Origin: Clostridia bacterium
Lineage (GTDB): Bacteria; Bacillota; Clostridia; Oscillospirales; CAG-272
Length of the DNA stretch: 9,018 nt
Assembly: GCA_017466495.1 (NCBI GenBank)
Contig: JAFTUB010000139.1
Location: 1 to 9,018 of the forward strand
Reading direction: 5' to 3'
In this document: in pieces, positions 1 through 4,878 of the stretch
How positions within the stretch are numbered: the first letter of the stretch is position 1
Layout of the letters: each line of letters opens with the position of its first letter
The notes under the pieces: model-generated
What the model was told of the DNA's origin: nothing
What the model saw: the letters and a program-made list of their open reading frames with translations, nothing else
Databases searched by the model: none
Program-made: the position numbers and the translations under genes

Positions 1-354
1 CAGAAGATCGTCGCCGACACCGGTGCCAAGATCGACATCGAGGACGACGGCACCATCTATATCGCCGCGGTCAATCGCGACTCGGCTTACGCTGCCAAGA
101 CCATCATCGACGGCATCGTCTTCGAGCCCGAGGTGGGCGCCATCTACGAGGGTAAGGTTACCCGCATCATCCCCATCGGCGCTTTCGTTGAGTTCGCTCC
201 CGGCAAGGAGGGCATGGTCCACATCTCCAAGCTGGACAACAAGCGCACCGAAAAGGTTGAGGATGTGGTCGCCGTGGGCGACACCGTCCGTGTCAAGTAC
301 CTTGGCACCGACGAAAAGAACCGCATGAACCTCTCCATGCGCGACGCCAAATAA
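1..354 (+). CDS. pnp: Polyribonucleotide nucleotidyltransferase (PNPase), C-terminal part
   Basis: This is the 3' end of a gene whose start lies before the window; 117 codons are visible in frame 1 and end at TAA 352-354. PNPase is a phosphorolytic 3'-to-5' exoribonuclease of mRNA decay. The visible part holds the end of the KH RNA-binding domain (TGAKIDIEDDGTIYIAA, then a helix up to IDGIVFEPEVG) followed by a complete S1 domain (YEGKVTRIIPIGAFVEFAPG, then GMVHISKL and a final NRMNLSMRDAK). The KH-S1 order with this linker is characteristic of PNPase, as opposed to ribosomal protein S1 or RNase R. The protein stops directly after S1, with no long acidic tail. A terminator hairpin follows within 12 bases. 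The catalytic RNase PH domains are outside the window. Confidence 0.95.
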   Translation, partial: QKIVADTGAKIDIEDDGTIYIAAVNRDSAYAAKTIIDGIVFEPEVGAIYEGKVTRIIPIGAFVEFAPGKEGMVHISKLDNKRTEKVEDVVAVGDTVRVKYLGTDEKNRMNLSMRDAK

Positions 355-365
355 ATGAAACCTTC

Positions 366-400
366 AGGGCTGTCCGCTGGGACAGCCCTGTGTGCATTTT
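366..400 (+). terminator. Intrinsic terminator after pnp
   Basis: A perfect 10-bp stem (AGGGCTGTCC 366-375 with GGACAGCCCT 380-389) closes a 4-base loop. The downstream tract is poor (TGTGTGCATTTT), so termination may be leaky. No convincing promoter is visible between this hairpin and the next gene at 432, so read-through from pnp may feed the downstream pair. Confidence 0.7.
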
Positions 401-431
401 CCCTATCCGAACCGAAAAGGAGGCTCTGTCT

Positions 432-1520
432 ATGAACAACCAAAGCTACACCCGCCGCATCAATGAGCGTGTCCGCCGTCGCCGCCGCCGTGCCGCGGTG
501 CTCACCGTCTTCTTTATCGTGATTCTCCTGCTGGCTCTGCTGTCGGTCTTCCTTGTGCTGCACTTCACCGGCCGCCTGGGGGACGGGGACGATTCCTCTG
601 TCACCACCGAGCCTCCCACCCAGACGCAGGCTCCTGCCGAGAGCGGCGAGCCCGCAGGCAGTGAGACCACCGCCGCCCCCGAGACCACCGCGCCTCCGGC
701 CGAGACGACTGCCCCCCCCGTTACCTACACCACCCTGACCCTGACCCGGGCTGACATGGCCAAGGGCGATCTGATCCTGGTCAGCGCCGATTATCCCTAT
801 GTATTCCCCGCCACCGAGGGGCATCTCACCCTCACCTACGGCAACAAGAGCAAGGGGTACCAGCTGGGCTCGGCCCAGGACAAGCTGGACACCCGGGTGC
901 TGGCCGCCTTCAACACCGCTGCCGATGCTTTCCTGGCCGAAACCGGGGAAACCGGCCTGATTCTGGTGCAGAACGGCGCTTACCGCAGCTATGCCGCCCA
1001 GGAGGATCTGTACAACCGCCGGGTAGCAAAGGAGGGCGAGGAAGCCGCCGCCAAGTATGTGGCTCTCCCCGGCAACAGCGAGCACCACACCGGCCTTGCC
1101 ATGGACCTCTCGGTCTACACCGACGGCAAGATGTACGGACTGGACGAGCTGGAAACCTACCAGTGGGTCCCCAAGAACTTCCCCCGCTACGGCTTTGTCC
1201 TGCGCTATCCCGCGTCGAAGGTCGCCATCACCGGCATTGCCTATGAGCCCTGGCACTTCCGCTATGTGGGCATCCCCCATGCCGTTTACATGACCAACAA
1301 CAACCTCTGCCTGGAGGAGTATATCAACACCCTCCGCGCCTACCAGGCCGACGGCACCCACCTCTTTGTGGAGTCGGACGGCATCACCTATGAGATCTGG
1401 TACGTACCCCTCACCGATGGAGAGGTGACCTACGCTTTGGTGCCCGATGGGGTTCCCTACAGCATCTCGGGCAACAACCGGGACGGCTTCGTGGTGACCC
1501 TGACCCTGGGCAGACAGTAA
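432..1520 (+). CDS. Membrane-anchored M15 (VanY-type) D-alanyl-D-alanine carboxypeptidase
   Basis: This encodes a 362-residue zinc peptidase of family M15B, which trims the terminal D-Ala of peptidoglycan stem peptides outside the membrane. Start 432 is preferred over the in-frame ATG at 390 because AAAAGGAGG (415-423) sits 8 bases upstream of 432. An arginine-rich stretch (about residues 9-20) precedes one membrane helix (21-45), then a Thr/Pro/Glu linker (about 55-97) and the peptidase domain. Visible family motifs are NGAYRSY (Arg185), SEHHTGLAMD with zinc ligands His218 and Asp225, and EPWHFRY with catalytic Glu272 and zinc ligand His275, so all key residues are present. A roughly 65-residue extension follows the last motif. 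The solute-binding lipoprotein gene starts 38 bases downstream with no terminator between. D,D- rather than L,D-specificity is inferred from the family only, and nothing here suggests vancomycin resistance. Confidence 0.88.
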   Translation: MNNQSYTRRINERVRRRRRRAAVLTVFFIVILLLALLSVFLVLHFTGRLGDGDDSSVTTEPPTQTQAPAESGEPAGSETTAAPETTAPPAETTAPPVTYTTLTLTRADMAKGDLILVSADYPYVFPATEGHLTLTYGNKSKGYQLGSAQDKLDTRVLAAFNTAADAFLAETGETGLILVQNGAYRSYAAQEDLYNRRVAKEGEEAAAKYVALPGNSEHHTGLAMDLSVYTDGKMYGLDELETYQWVPKNFPRYGFVLRYPASKVAITGIAYEPWHFRYVGIPHAVYMTNNNLCLEEYINTLRAYQADGTHLFVESDGITYEIWYVPLTDGEVTYALVPDGVPYSISGNNRDGFVVTLTLGRQ

Positions 1521-1558
1521 GCCCCACACCATCTCACCCCACAATCACGGAGTTTACC

Positions 1559-2998
1559 ATGCACAATCGTTTTCTTCGCGGCCTTGCCGCCCTGTGCCTC
1601 TGCCTCTCCCTTTCGGCCTGCGGGCTGATCATCACCGAGGGGCCGGGGAACGGACCCGGGCCGGCCCATTCCACCACCGGAGTCGGGGCCACCACCGAGG
1701 TCCCCTACACCGCCCCGACCCGCCCCGATGCCGCCGCGCGGGCCGAGGCAGAGCTTGGCGCTCTGCCGAAGGCCGATTTCGAGGGACTGTCCTTCATCGT
1801 GGCCACCGCCGGCTATGATCCCCTCTTCCCCGCCGAGGGAGAGCGGCTGGATGACCGCGCCAAGCTCGCCCGCAATGCCGCGGTGAGCGAACGGTACAAT
1901 GTCAGCTTTATTCCCGCCGCCTCCACCGTGGATTCCATCTACGACGAGACCCTGGCGGCTGAAAATTCGGGGCTCTACTCCGCCGATATGCTGATCCTGC
2001 CCGCCGGGCAGGTGGGCCGCTTCGCCGCGGCGGGGCTGCTGCGGAATCTGCACAATCTCCCCTTTTGGGACAACACCACCGCCGCATACGGGGCCACCGC
2101 CTCCGCCGGCGGAGCCAACCTCACCACCTACGCCGACCTGGGCGCCGCAGTGCTGGATCACGACCGTCTCCCCGCTATTTTCTTCAACCGCTCCCTGGCC
2201 GAGCAGCTGGGCTATGACCTTTACGCCGCGGTGGAATCGGGAGAGTGGACCTGGGAGCTCTATCTCGAAGCCGCTGCCGCAGCCGCAGCCCTGGACGGCG
2301 TATCGGGACACACCGTCTATCCCACCGACGAGAACATCTACAGCGATCTCTGCGCCGGCTCCTTCGGACTTTCGCTGATCGAGAAAACCGAAGGCCAGGC
2401 GCCGGTGCTGGGCGTGCCTGAGAATCTTGACCGCCTCGACACCCTCCTGCGCAGTCTGCGCAGCGCCACCGCCCGCTTCCCCGACGATCCCACCAACGCC
2501 CTGGCTCCCCTGCAAAGCTTTTCGGCAGGCACCCTGCTCTTCTGCTCCGCCGACCTGGAGTACATGGACTGGCTCTCCGACGCCCCGGCGAAATGGGGCA
2601 TCCTGCCCCTGCCCGGGAACGGGGACGGCAGCTACCGCAGTCCCACCGGTGCCGATGCGCCGGTGCTCTGCGTCACCGCCGCCAACAACAAATTTGAGCA
2701 GACCGGTCTGATCCTGGCCGCCCTGAACGCCGCCTCCACCGATGTCATCACCGATGCCTACATCACCGAGCGGCTGCAGAACCGGCTCCGGGACTGGGAG
2801 TCGGCCGCCATGATTGAGCGGATAGCCAAATCCGCCGCCTACGATCTGCCCACCCTCTACGCCTCGGGGATGCCCTCCCTGGGCAATGCCACCGTGGCCG
2901 CTGTTCGTGAAGCCGCGGCGGGAGGCGCGCCCCTCTCCACCATCATCGCCAACCGCGCCTACTACGCCAATGTTGAGCTGTCCCGCCTCTTCGGCTGA
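1559..2998 (+). CDS. Extracellular solute-binding lipoprotein (ABC-transporter type, family 1-like)
   Basis: This encodes a 479-residue predicted lipoprotein. A signal peptide ends in the lipobox LSAC, with lipidated Cys21, and a short Gly/Pro/Thr-rich tether runs to about residue 55. The rest resembles clostridial sugar-type solute-binding proteins. Features include an ELGALPKADFEGLSFIVA-like first strand, ADMLILPAG, an IFFNRSLAEQLGYDLY hinge-type segment, and the GEWTWE signature near residue 228, which is common in family 1 binding proteins. Late features are WGILPLPG and a C-terminal helical part with two-lobe spacing. Length fits the family (about 400-500). No permease or ATPase gene lies in the window, so the binding protein is an orphan here. 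It is probably co-transcribed with the upstream peptidase (38-base gap). The ribosome site (CACGGAG) is weak. The ligand cannot be told from sequence; the family call is moderately sure. Confidence 0.72.
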   Translation: MHNRFLRGLAALCLCLSLSACGLIITEGPGNGPGPAHSTTGVGATTEVPYTAPTRPDAAARAEAELGALPKADFEGLSFIVATAGYDPLFPAEGERLDDRAKLARNAAVSERYNVSFIPAASTVDSIYDETLAAENSGLYSADMLILPAGQVGRFAAAGLLRNLHNLPFWDNTTAAYGATASAGGANLTTYADLGAAVLDHDRLPAIFFNRSLAEQLGYDLYAAVESGEWTWELYLEAAAAAAALDGVSGHTVYPTDENIYSDLCAGSFGLSLIEKTEGQAPVLGVPENLDRLDTLLRSLRSATARFPDDPTNALAPLQSFSAGTLLFCSADLEYMDWLSDAPAKWGILPLPGNGDGSYRSPTGADAPVLCVTAANNKFEQTGLILAALNAASTDVITDAYITERLQNRLRDWESAAMIERIAKSAAYDLPTLYASGMPSLGNATVAAVREAAAGGAPLSTIIANRAYYANVELSRLFG

Positions 2999-3022
2999 TC
3001 GATTCCTGTCGTGCGAAATCTC

Positions 3023-3051
3023 TTGACAACTCCCCCGGTATGTGGTATAAT
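3023..3051 (+). promoter_or_regulatory. Consensus sigma-A promoter of tRNA-Gln
   Basis: A perfect -35 TTGACA (3023-3028) and perfect -10 TATAAT (3046-3051) are separated by 17 bases, with an extended -10 TGG (3043-3045). The tRNA begins 10 bases after the -10, so transcription probably starts within a few bases of the mature 5' end. Confidence 0.93.
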
Positions 3052-3060
3052 ACCTCATAT

Positions 3061-3135
3061 TGGGATGTCGCCAAGCGGTAAGGCACCAGACTTTGACTCT
3101 GGCACCCGTCGGTTCGAATCCGGCCATCCCAGCCA
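3061..3135 (+). tRNA. tRNA-Gln(TTG)
   Basis: A complete cloverleaf is visible. The acceptor stem TGGGATG (3061-3067) pairs perfectly with CATCCCA (3125-3131). The D-stem is GCC/GGC (3070-3072, 3082-3084). The anticodon stem CCAGA/TCTGG (3086-3090, 3098-3102) encloses loop CTTTGAC with anticodon TTG at 3093-3095. The T-arm contains GGTTCGAATCC. The discriminator base is G3132 and CCA is encoded (3133-3135). It has its own promoter and terminator, so it is a single-gene transcription unit. tRNA 3' ends are frequent integration sites, and composition changes a few hundred bases downstream. Confidence 0.97.
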
Positions 3136-3136
3136 G

Positions 3137-3168
3137 AAAAAAGCACTTGCGCGAGCAAGTGCTTTTTT
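3137..3168 (+). terminator. Intrinsic terminator of tRNA-Gln (repeat copy 1)
   Basis: A perfect 14-bp stem (3137-3150 with 3155-3168) caps a GCGA (GNRA-class) tetraloop and ends in a run of T, starting one base after the CCA end. Its core AAGCACTTGC is identical to the terminator at 4361-4391. Because the stem carries both A and T runs, it could work in both directions. Confidence 0.92.
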
Positions 3169-3173
3169 CAACT

Positions 3174-3340
3174 AAATCCGCCTTCGGCGGAAGAAATCCA
3201 CCTACGGTGGATGAAATCGCTTCGCGATGAAATCTGCCTTGCGGCAGGATGTAGAGGCGGATTTAATTTCATCTGAGGCGGCACGCCGAAGATTTCATCC
3301 GAGCTTGCTCGGATTTCATCGTGCAACGCACGATTTCATT
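3174..3340. repeat. Array of small hairpins linked by TGAAAT / ATTTCA
   Basis: At least six short palindromes lie in a row, each with a different stem but similar size: 3177-3191 (TCCGCC-TTC-GGCGGA), 3197-3211 (TCCACC-TAC-GGTGGA), 3216-3228 (ATCGC-TTC-GCGAT), 3234-3247 (CTGCC-TTGC-GGCAG), 3277-3287 (GGCG-GCA-CGCC), 3298-3313 (TCCGAG-CTTG-CTCGGA) and 3318-3334 (ATCGTGC-AAC-GCACGAT). Left-half units are joined by GATGAAATC (3210, 3226). Right-half units use its complement GATTTCATC (3291, 3312, and a variant at 3332), so the array as a whole is an inverted pair. An outer 10-bp inverted repeat (AAATCCGCCT 3174-3183, AGGCGGATTT 3255-3264) encloses the left half. No coding gene is supported here; the function is unknown. 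Confidence 0.82.
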
Positions 3341-3375
3341 CATTTCGCGTCTGTAGGCAGATTCAAACCGGCGAA

Positions 3376-3427
3376 AGCCTTCCTCCGAGAGGACGGTGGC
3401 ACGGCGTAAGCCGTGTCGGAAGGAGCC
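3376..3427 (-). repeat. Structured interspersed repeat, copy A
   Basis: The copy has a CCTCC-GAG-type imperfect palindrome at its left end, then TGGC (3397-3400). A perfect hairpin CACGGC-GTAA-GCCGTG (3400-3415) follows, and the end is GTCGGAAGGAG. It aligns to the reverse complement of copy B at 3467-3513 with the same order of parts but a different, still self-complementary, central stem. I recognise the style as a common small palindromic repeat of gut clostridia, from memory and not from a search. The strand is arbitrary and given only as opposite to copy B. Confidence 0.65.
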
Positions 3428-3466
3428 TGCGCGACTTTGAAATCTGATTAAACTTTACGGTAACGC

Positions 3467-3513
3467 ACTCTCCCTCAGTCGCCTACGGCGCCAGCTCCCT
3501 CCCGGAGGGAGCC
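3467..3513 (+). repeat. Structured interspersed repeat, copy B (inverted relative to copy A)
   Basis: This begins ACTCCCTC-like (ACTCTCCCTCAGTC), has a central mini-hairpin CGCC-TAC-GGCG (3480-3490), then CCA and a near-perfect palindrome GCTCCCTCC/GGAGGGAGC (3494-3502, 3504-3512). Copies A and B face each other across about 40 bases and together could form a MITE-like or REP-like unit. Composition becomes AT-rich right after it. Confidence 0.68.
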
Positions 3514-3529
3514 TATTTATGCGAACCGG

Positions 3530-3558
3530 TTGAAATGTTTACAAAGTTGTGGTATAAT
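3530..3558 (+). promoter_or_regulatory. Predicted promoter for the micro-ORF/pseudogene/GNAT unit
   Basis: TTGAAA (3530-3535) and a perfect TATAAT (3553-3558) are spaced 17 bases apart with extended -10 TGG. The 11-mer TGTGGTATAAT is identical to that of the tRNA-Gln promoter. Nothing between here and 4342 looks like a terminator, so this promoter probably drives the acetyltransferase. Confidence 0.78.
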
Positions 3559-3577
3559 AGAGAAAGGCGGTGGAATA

Positions 3578-3643
3578 ATGAAAGCATCTTTTTATAAAAA
3601 ATTGCAAGATGATTTTGCTGCGCAAAATCTTCATTTAAGTTGA
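3578..3643 (+). CDS. Micro-ORF, 21 residues, unrecognised
   Basis: ATG 3578 follows a good promoter by 19 bases and a plausible ribosome site (AAAGGCGGTGG, 3564-3574, close to the start). It encodes MKASFYKKLQDDFAAQNLHLS and stops at TGA 3641-3643. I do not recognise it. It may be the stump of a broken gene, a leader peptide, or chance. The degenerate gene just downstream makes a remnant the likelier reading, and support is weak. Confidence 0.3.
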   Translation: MKASFYKKLQDDFAAQNLHLS

Positions 3644-3697
3644 GAAGTAATAGGTTTTGCGGTGTTATGAGATAAAGTCAAGAGGAGGATAGGTAAT

Positions 3698-3921
3698 ATG
3701 TCCGAAAGCCCTTTAATGATAAAGTCAAAAGCGTTTGCTTTAGAGGTTATTCGTGCTTGCAAAGCGCTACGCGAAGCGAAGTGCGAAAGTGCGTTGATCA
3801 ATCAGTTTTTTTGATTGAGAGTGGATATTATTACGACAAAACAATATTGGATAGATGTGTTGAGGTCAAAAAAATTCTGATCGCCTCCATCAACACGGCA
3901 AAGGAGAATGGCCATGCATGA
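3698..3921 (+). pseudogene. Four-helix-bundle (23S rRNA IVP-like) protein, broken by internal deletion and frameshift
   Basis: A strong ribosome site (AGGAGG 3683-3688) precedes ATG 3698. The first frame reads MSESPLMIKSKAFALEV followed by IRACKALREAKCESALINQFF and stops at TGA 3812-3814. This matches the first helix of the four-helix-bundle family once found in 23S rRNA intervening sequences (S-x-AFAL-x-x-IR...). A different frame from 3811 then reads LIESGYYYDKTILDRC, followed by VEVKKILIASINTAKENGHA, to TGA 3919-3921, which resembles the family's last helix. The expected middle, around the RSGTSIGANI-type segment of about 45 residues, is missing, and the halves are out of frame across a run of seven T (3806-3812). 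The 3' end overlaps the GNAT start by 8 bases, so the two genes were probably translationally coupled. Family assignment is from remembered consensus and is fairly sure for both ends. Confidence 0.68.
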
Positions 3922-4342
3922 CAAAGCAGTTGTTCGCTTGGGAACAGAGGAAGAAAAGCAGCAGCTTTTATGTAACTACCCCAATATCAGGAATGTGATC
4001 CACAACGACGGATATTTCGTGATTGCCAAAATTGAAGATACCATTGTCGGTTACCTATGGGCCTTTCAACGAGAAATCCCTGCGCCTGTTGCGCAGAATG
4101 AACTATTTATCAACATCATCGAAGTCATCTATACGGACCTGCGCTGCCAGGGGATGGCTTCAGCTATGCTACAGGAACTCATAAAAATTGCAAAAGAAGA
4201 AAAGGTTTACCAGGTTCGGGCATATTGCGCCATTGAAAATATGCCGTCGCATCGCTTATGGTTGAAAAACAAATTTTCTATCAGTCCTGTCAAAATGCCT
4301 GACGGTTCCATTGCGGGATCTTTTGTGAGTTTTGTTTTGTAA
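3914..4342 (+). CDS. GNAT-family N-acetyltransferase
   Basis: This encodes a 142-residue single-domain acetyltransferase of the GCN5 fold, which moves an acetyl group from acetyl-CoA to an unknown amine. Start 3914 is chosen over the in-frame ATG at 3908 because AAGGAG (3901-3906) lies 7 bases from 3914 but only 1 base from 3908. Visible parts are a central sheet (YFVIAKIEDTIVGYLWAF), then motif A (IIEVIYTDLRCQGMASAMLQ) with the acetyl-CoA pyrophosphate loop R77-x-x-G80-x-A82 and its helix to about residue 94. Motif B is VRAYCAIENMPSHRLWLKNKF with the usual Asn/His-Arg-Leu segment. Length is normal for the family and the gene looks intact. It is the downstream partner of the broken four-helix-bundle gene and is followed by a terminator 18 bases after its stop. 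No substrate can be assigned. Base composition is lower in GC than at 1-3000. Confidence 0.88.
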   Translation: MHDKAVVRLGTEEEKQQLLCNYPNIRNVIHNDGYFVIAKIEDTIVGYLWAFQREIPAPVAQNELFINIIEVIYTDLRCQGMASAMLQELIKIAKEEKVYQVRAYCAIENMPSHRLWLKNKFSISPVKMPDGSIAGSFVSFVL

Positions 4343-4360
4343 TAGCACGGTCGTCCCCCC

Positions 4361-4391
4361 AAAAAGCACTTGCGCAAGCAAGTGCTTTTTT
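4361..4391 (+). terminator. Intrinsic terminator after GNAT gene (repeat copy 2)
   Basis: A perfect 13-bp stem (4361-4373 with 4378-4390) closes a GCAA (GNRA) tetraloop and is followed by T. It differs from the tRNA terminator at 3137-3168 by one loop base and one terminal stem pair. Confidence 0.92.
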
Positions 4392-4399
4392 CTGTGCTG

Positions 4400-4424
4400 T
4401 TCGCCCTGCGCGGGTAGGGGCGAA
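4400..4424. repeat. Small inverted repeat in the gap before the BlaI operon
   Basis: TTCGCCC (4400-4406) and GGGCGAA (4418-4424) form a 7-bp stem around an 11-base GC-rich loop, then the sequence turns strongly AT-rich. It may be a fragment of another interspersed repeat. No gene is visible between 4343 and 4520. Confidence 0.45.
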
Positions 4425-4456
4425 TATATTTTTTGCGCTAATGTTGTGCGAAAATT

Positions 4457-4507
4457 TGTATTGACAAATACAGACTATTGTGATAGTATATACTATAGTA
4501 ATAGTCT
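4457..4507 (+). promoter_or_regulatory. Promoter and multi-palindrome operator of the BlaI/M56 operon
   Basis: The -35 is TTGACA (4461-4466). The best -10 is TAGTAT (4484-4489), with a 17-base spacer and an upstream TGA extended element. Nested dyads cover both. TGTATT-N4-AATACA (4457-4472) spans the -35. ACTAT-N4-ATAGT (4474-4487) and ACTAT-N4-ATAGT (4492-4505) flank a perfect 14-bp palindrome ATAGTATATACTAT (4483-4496) that overlaps the -10, and TACTATAGTA (4491-4500) is also perfect. The stretch 4472-4507 is a 36-bp dyad broken only by three mismatched pairs per arm. BlaI/MecI repressors bind short dyads over their own promoters, so autorepression by the first gene is likely. Binding itself is inferred. 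Confidence 0.8.
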
Positions 4508-4520
4508 GGAGGTTGCCGTT

Positions 4521-4874
4521 ATGCAAAAATTATTTGACAGCGAATTAAAGGTGATGGAGCTGATTTGGGCAAATGAGCCGATCAGCGCGAAGGAATTGAG
4601 TATTCTTGCAGACAAAGAATTCGGATGGAACAAGAACACCACGTACACCGTGATTAAAAAGATCGAGGCAAAAGGGTACATCAAGCGTACCGATCCCGGT
4701 TTTATCTGTATTTCCCTGATCTCCAAAAAGGATGTTTGTGAAAGCGAAACACAGACCCTGATTGACAAGCTCTTCGGCGGTTCAAGGAAAGCGCTTTTTT
4801 CGGCGTTGATCGAAGATGAAAAATTAACAGAGGACGAAATCGACGAGCTTCGGAGATTGATCGACAAGAGGTGA
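4521..4874 (+). CDS. BlaI/MecI/CopY-family transcriptional repressor
   Basis: This encodes a 117-residue winged-helix repressor, close to the usual 120-130 residues of the family. The reading frame is open back to 4332, but ATG 4521 is the start: TGGAGG (4507-4512) lies 8 bases upstream and the operator occupies the DNA before it. Residues 1-65 form the DNA-binding domain (LKVMELIWANEPISAKEL, then GWNKNTTYTVIKKIEAKGYI as recognition helix and wing entry, then KRTDPGFICI). Residues 80-117 are the helical dimerisation part (LIDKLFGGSRKALFSAL, then LTEDEIDELRRLIDKR). In BlaI and MecI, cleavage in this C-terminal region relieves repression after a signal from the partner M56 protease. The next gene is such a protease, starting 4 bases after this stop. 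The operator dyads upstream imply autoregulation. The family call is firm; the signal is unknown. Confidence 0.93.
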   Translation: MQKLFDSELKVMELIWANEPISAKELSILADKEFGWNKNTTYTVIKKIEAKGYIKRTDPGFICISLISKKDVCESETQTLIDKLFGGSRKALFSALIEDEKLTEDEIDELRRLIDKR

Positions 4875-4878
4875 TTCC

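Noticed and set aside
144..1544. 466-codon open frame on the minus strand opposite pnp and the M15 peptidase gene
   Set aside because: It is a GC-rich shadow: Gly/Val-rich low-complexity translation, no ribosome site, and it runs antisense to two genes with clear motifs.
1457..3127. 556-codon open frame on the minus strand opposite the solute-binding protein and tRNA-Gln
   Set aside because: Its first residues are an antisense translation of the tRNA, and the rest is Gly-rich shadow of the lipoprotein gene.
3210..3340. CRISPR-like regular repeats
   Set aside because: The repeated unit is only 9 bases, spacers are about 7-12 bases and are themselves palindromes, and the unit inverts halfway. 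No cas gene is present.
3227..3409. 60-codon plus-strand open frame inside the hairpin array
   Set aside because: It is composed of repeat sequence, has no ribosome site, and its translation changes with each hairpin.
3698..3921. Diversity-generating retroelement, because its accessory protein has a four-helix-bundle fold
   Set aside because: No reverse transcriptase, template repeat or variable repeat is visible in the window.
4332..4520. N-terminal extension of the BlaI-type repressor from the upstream in-frame ATG
   Set aside because: It would be encoded by the terminator, the small repeat and the operator, and family length and ribosome site both support 4521.
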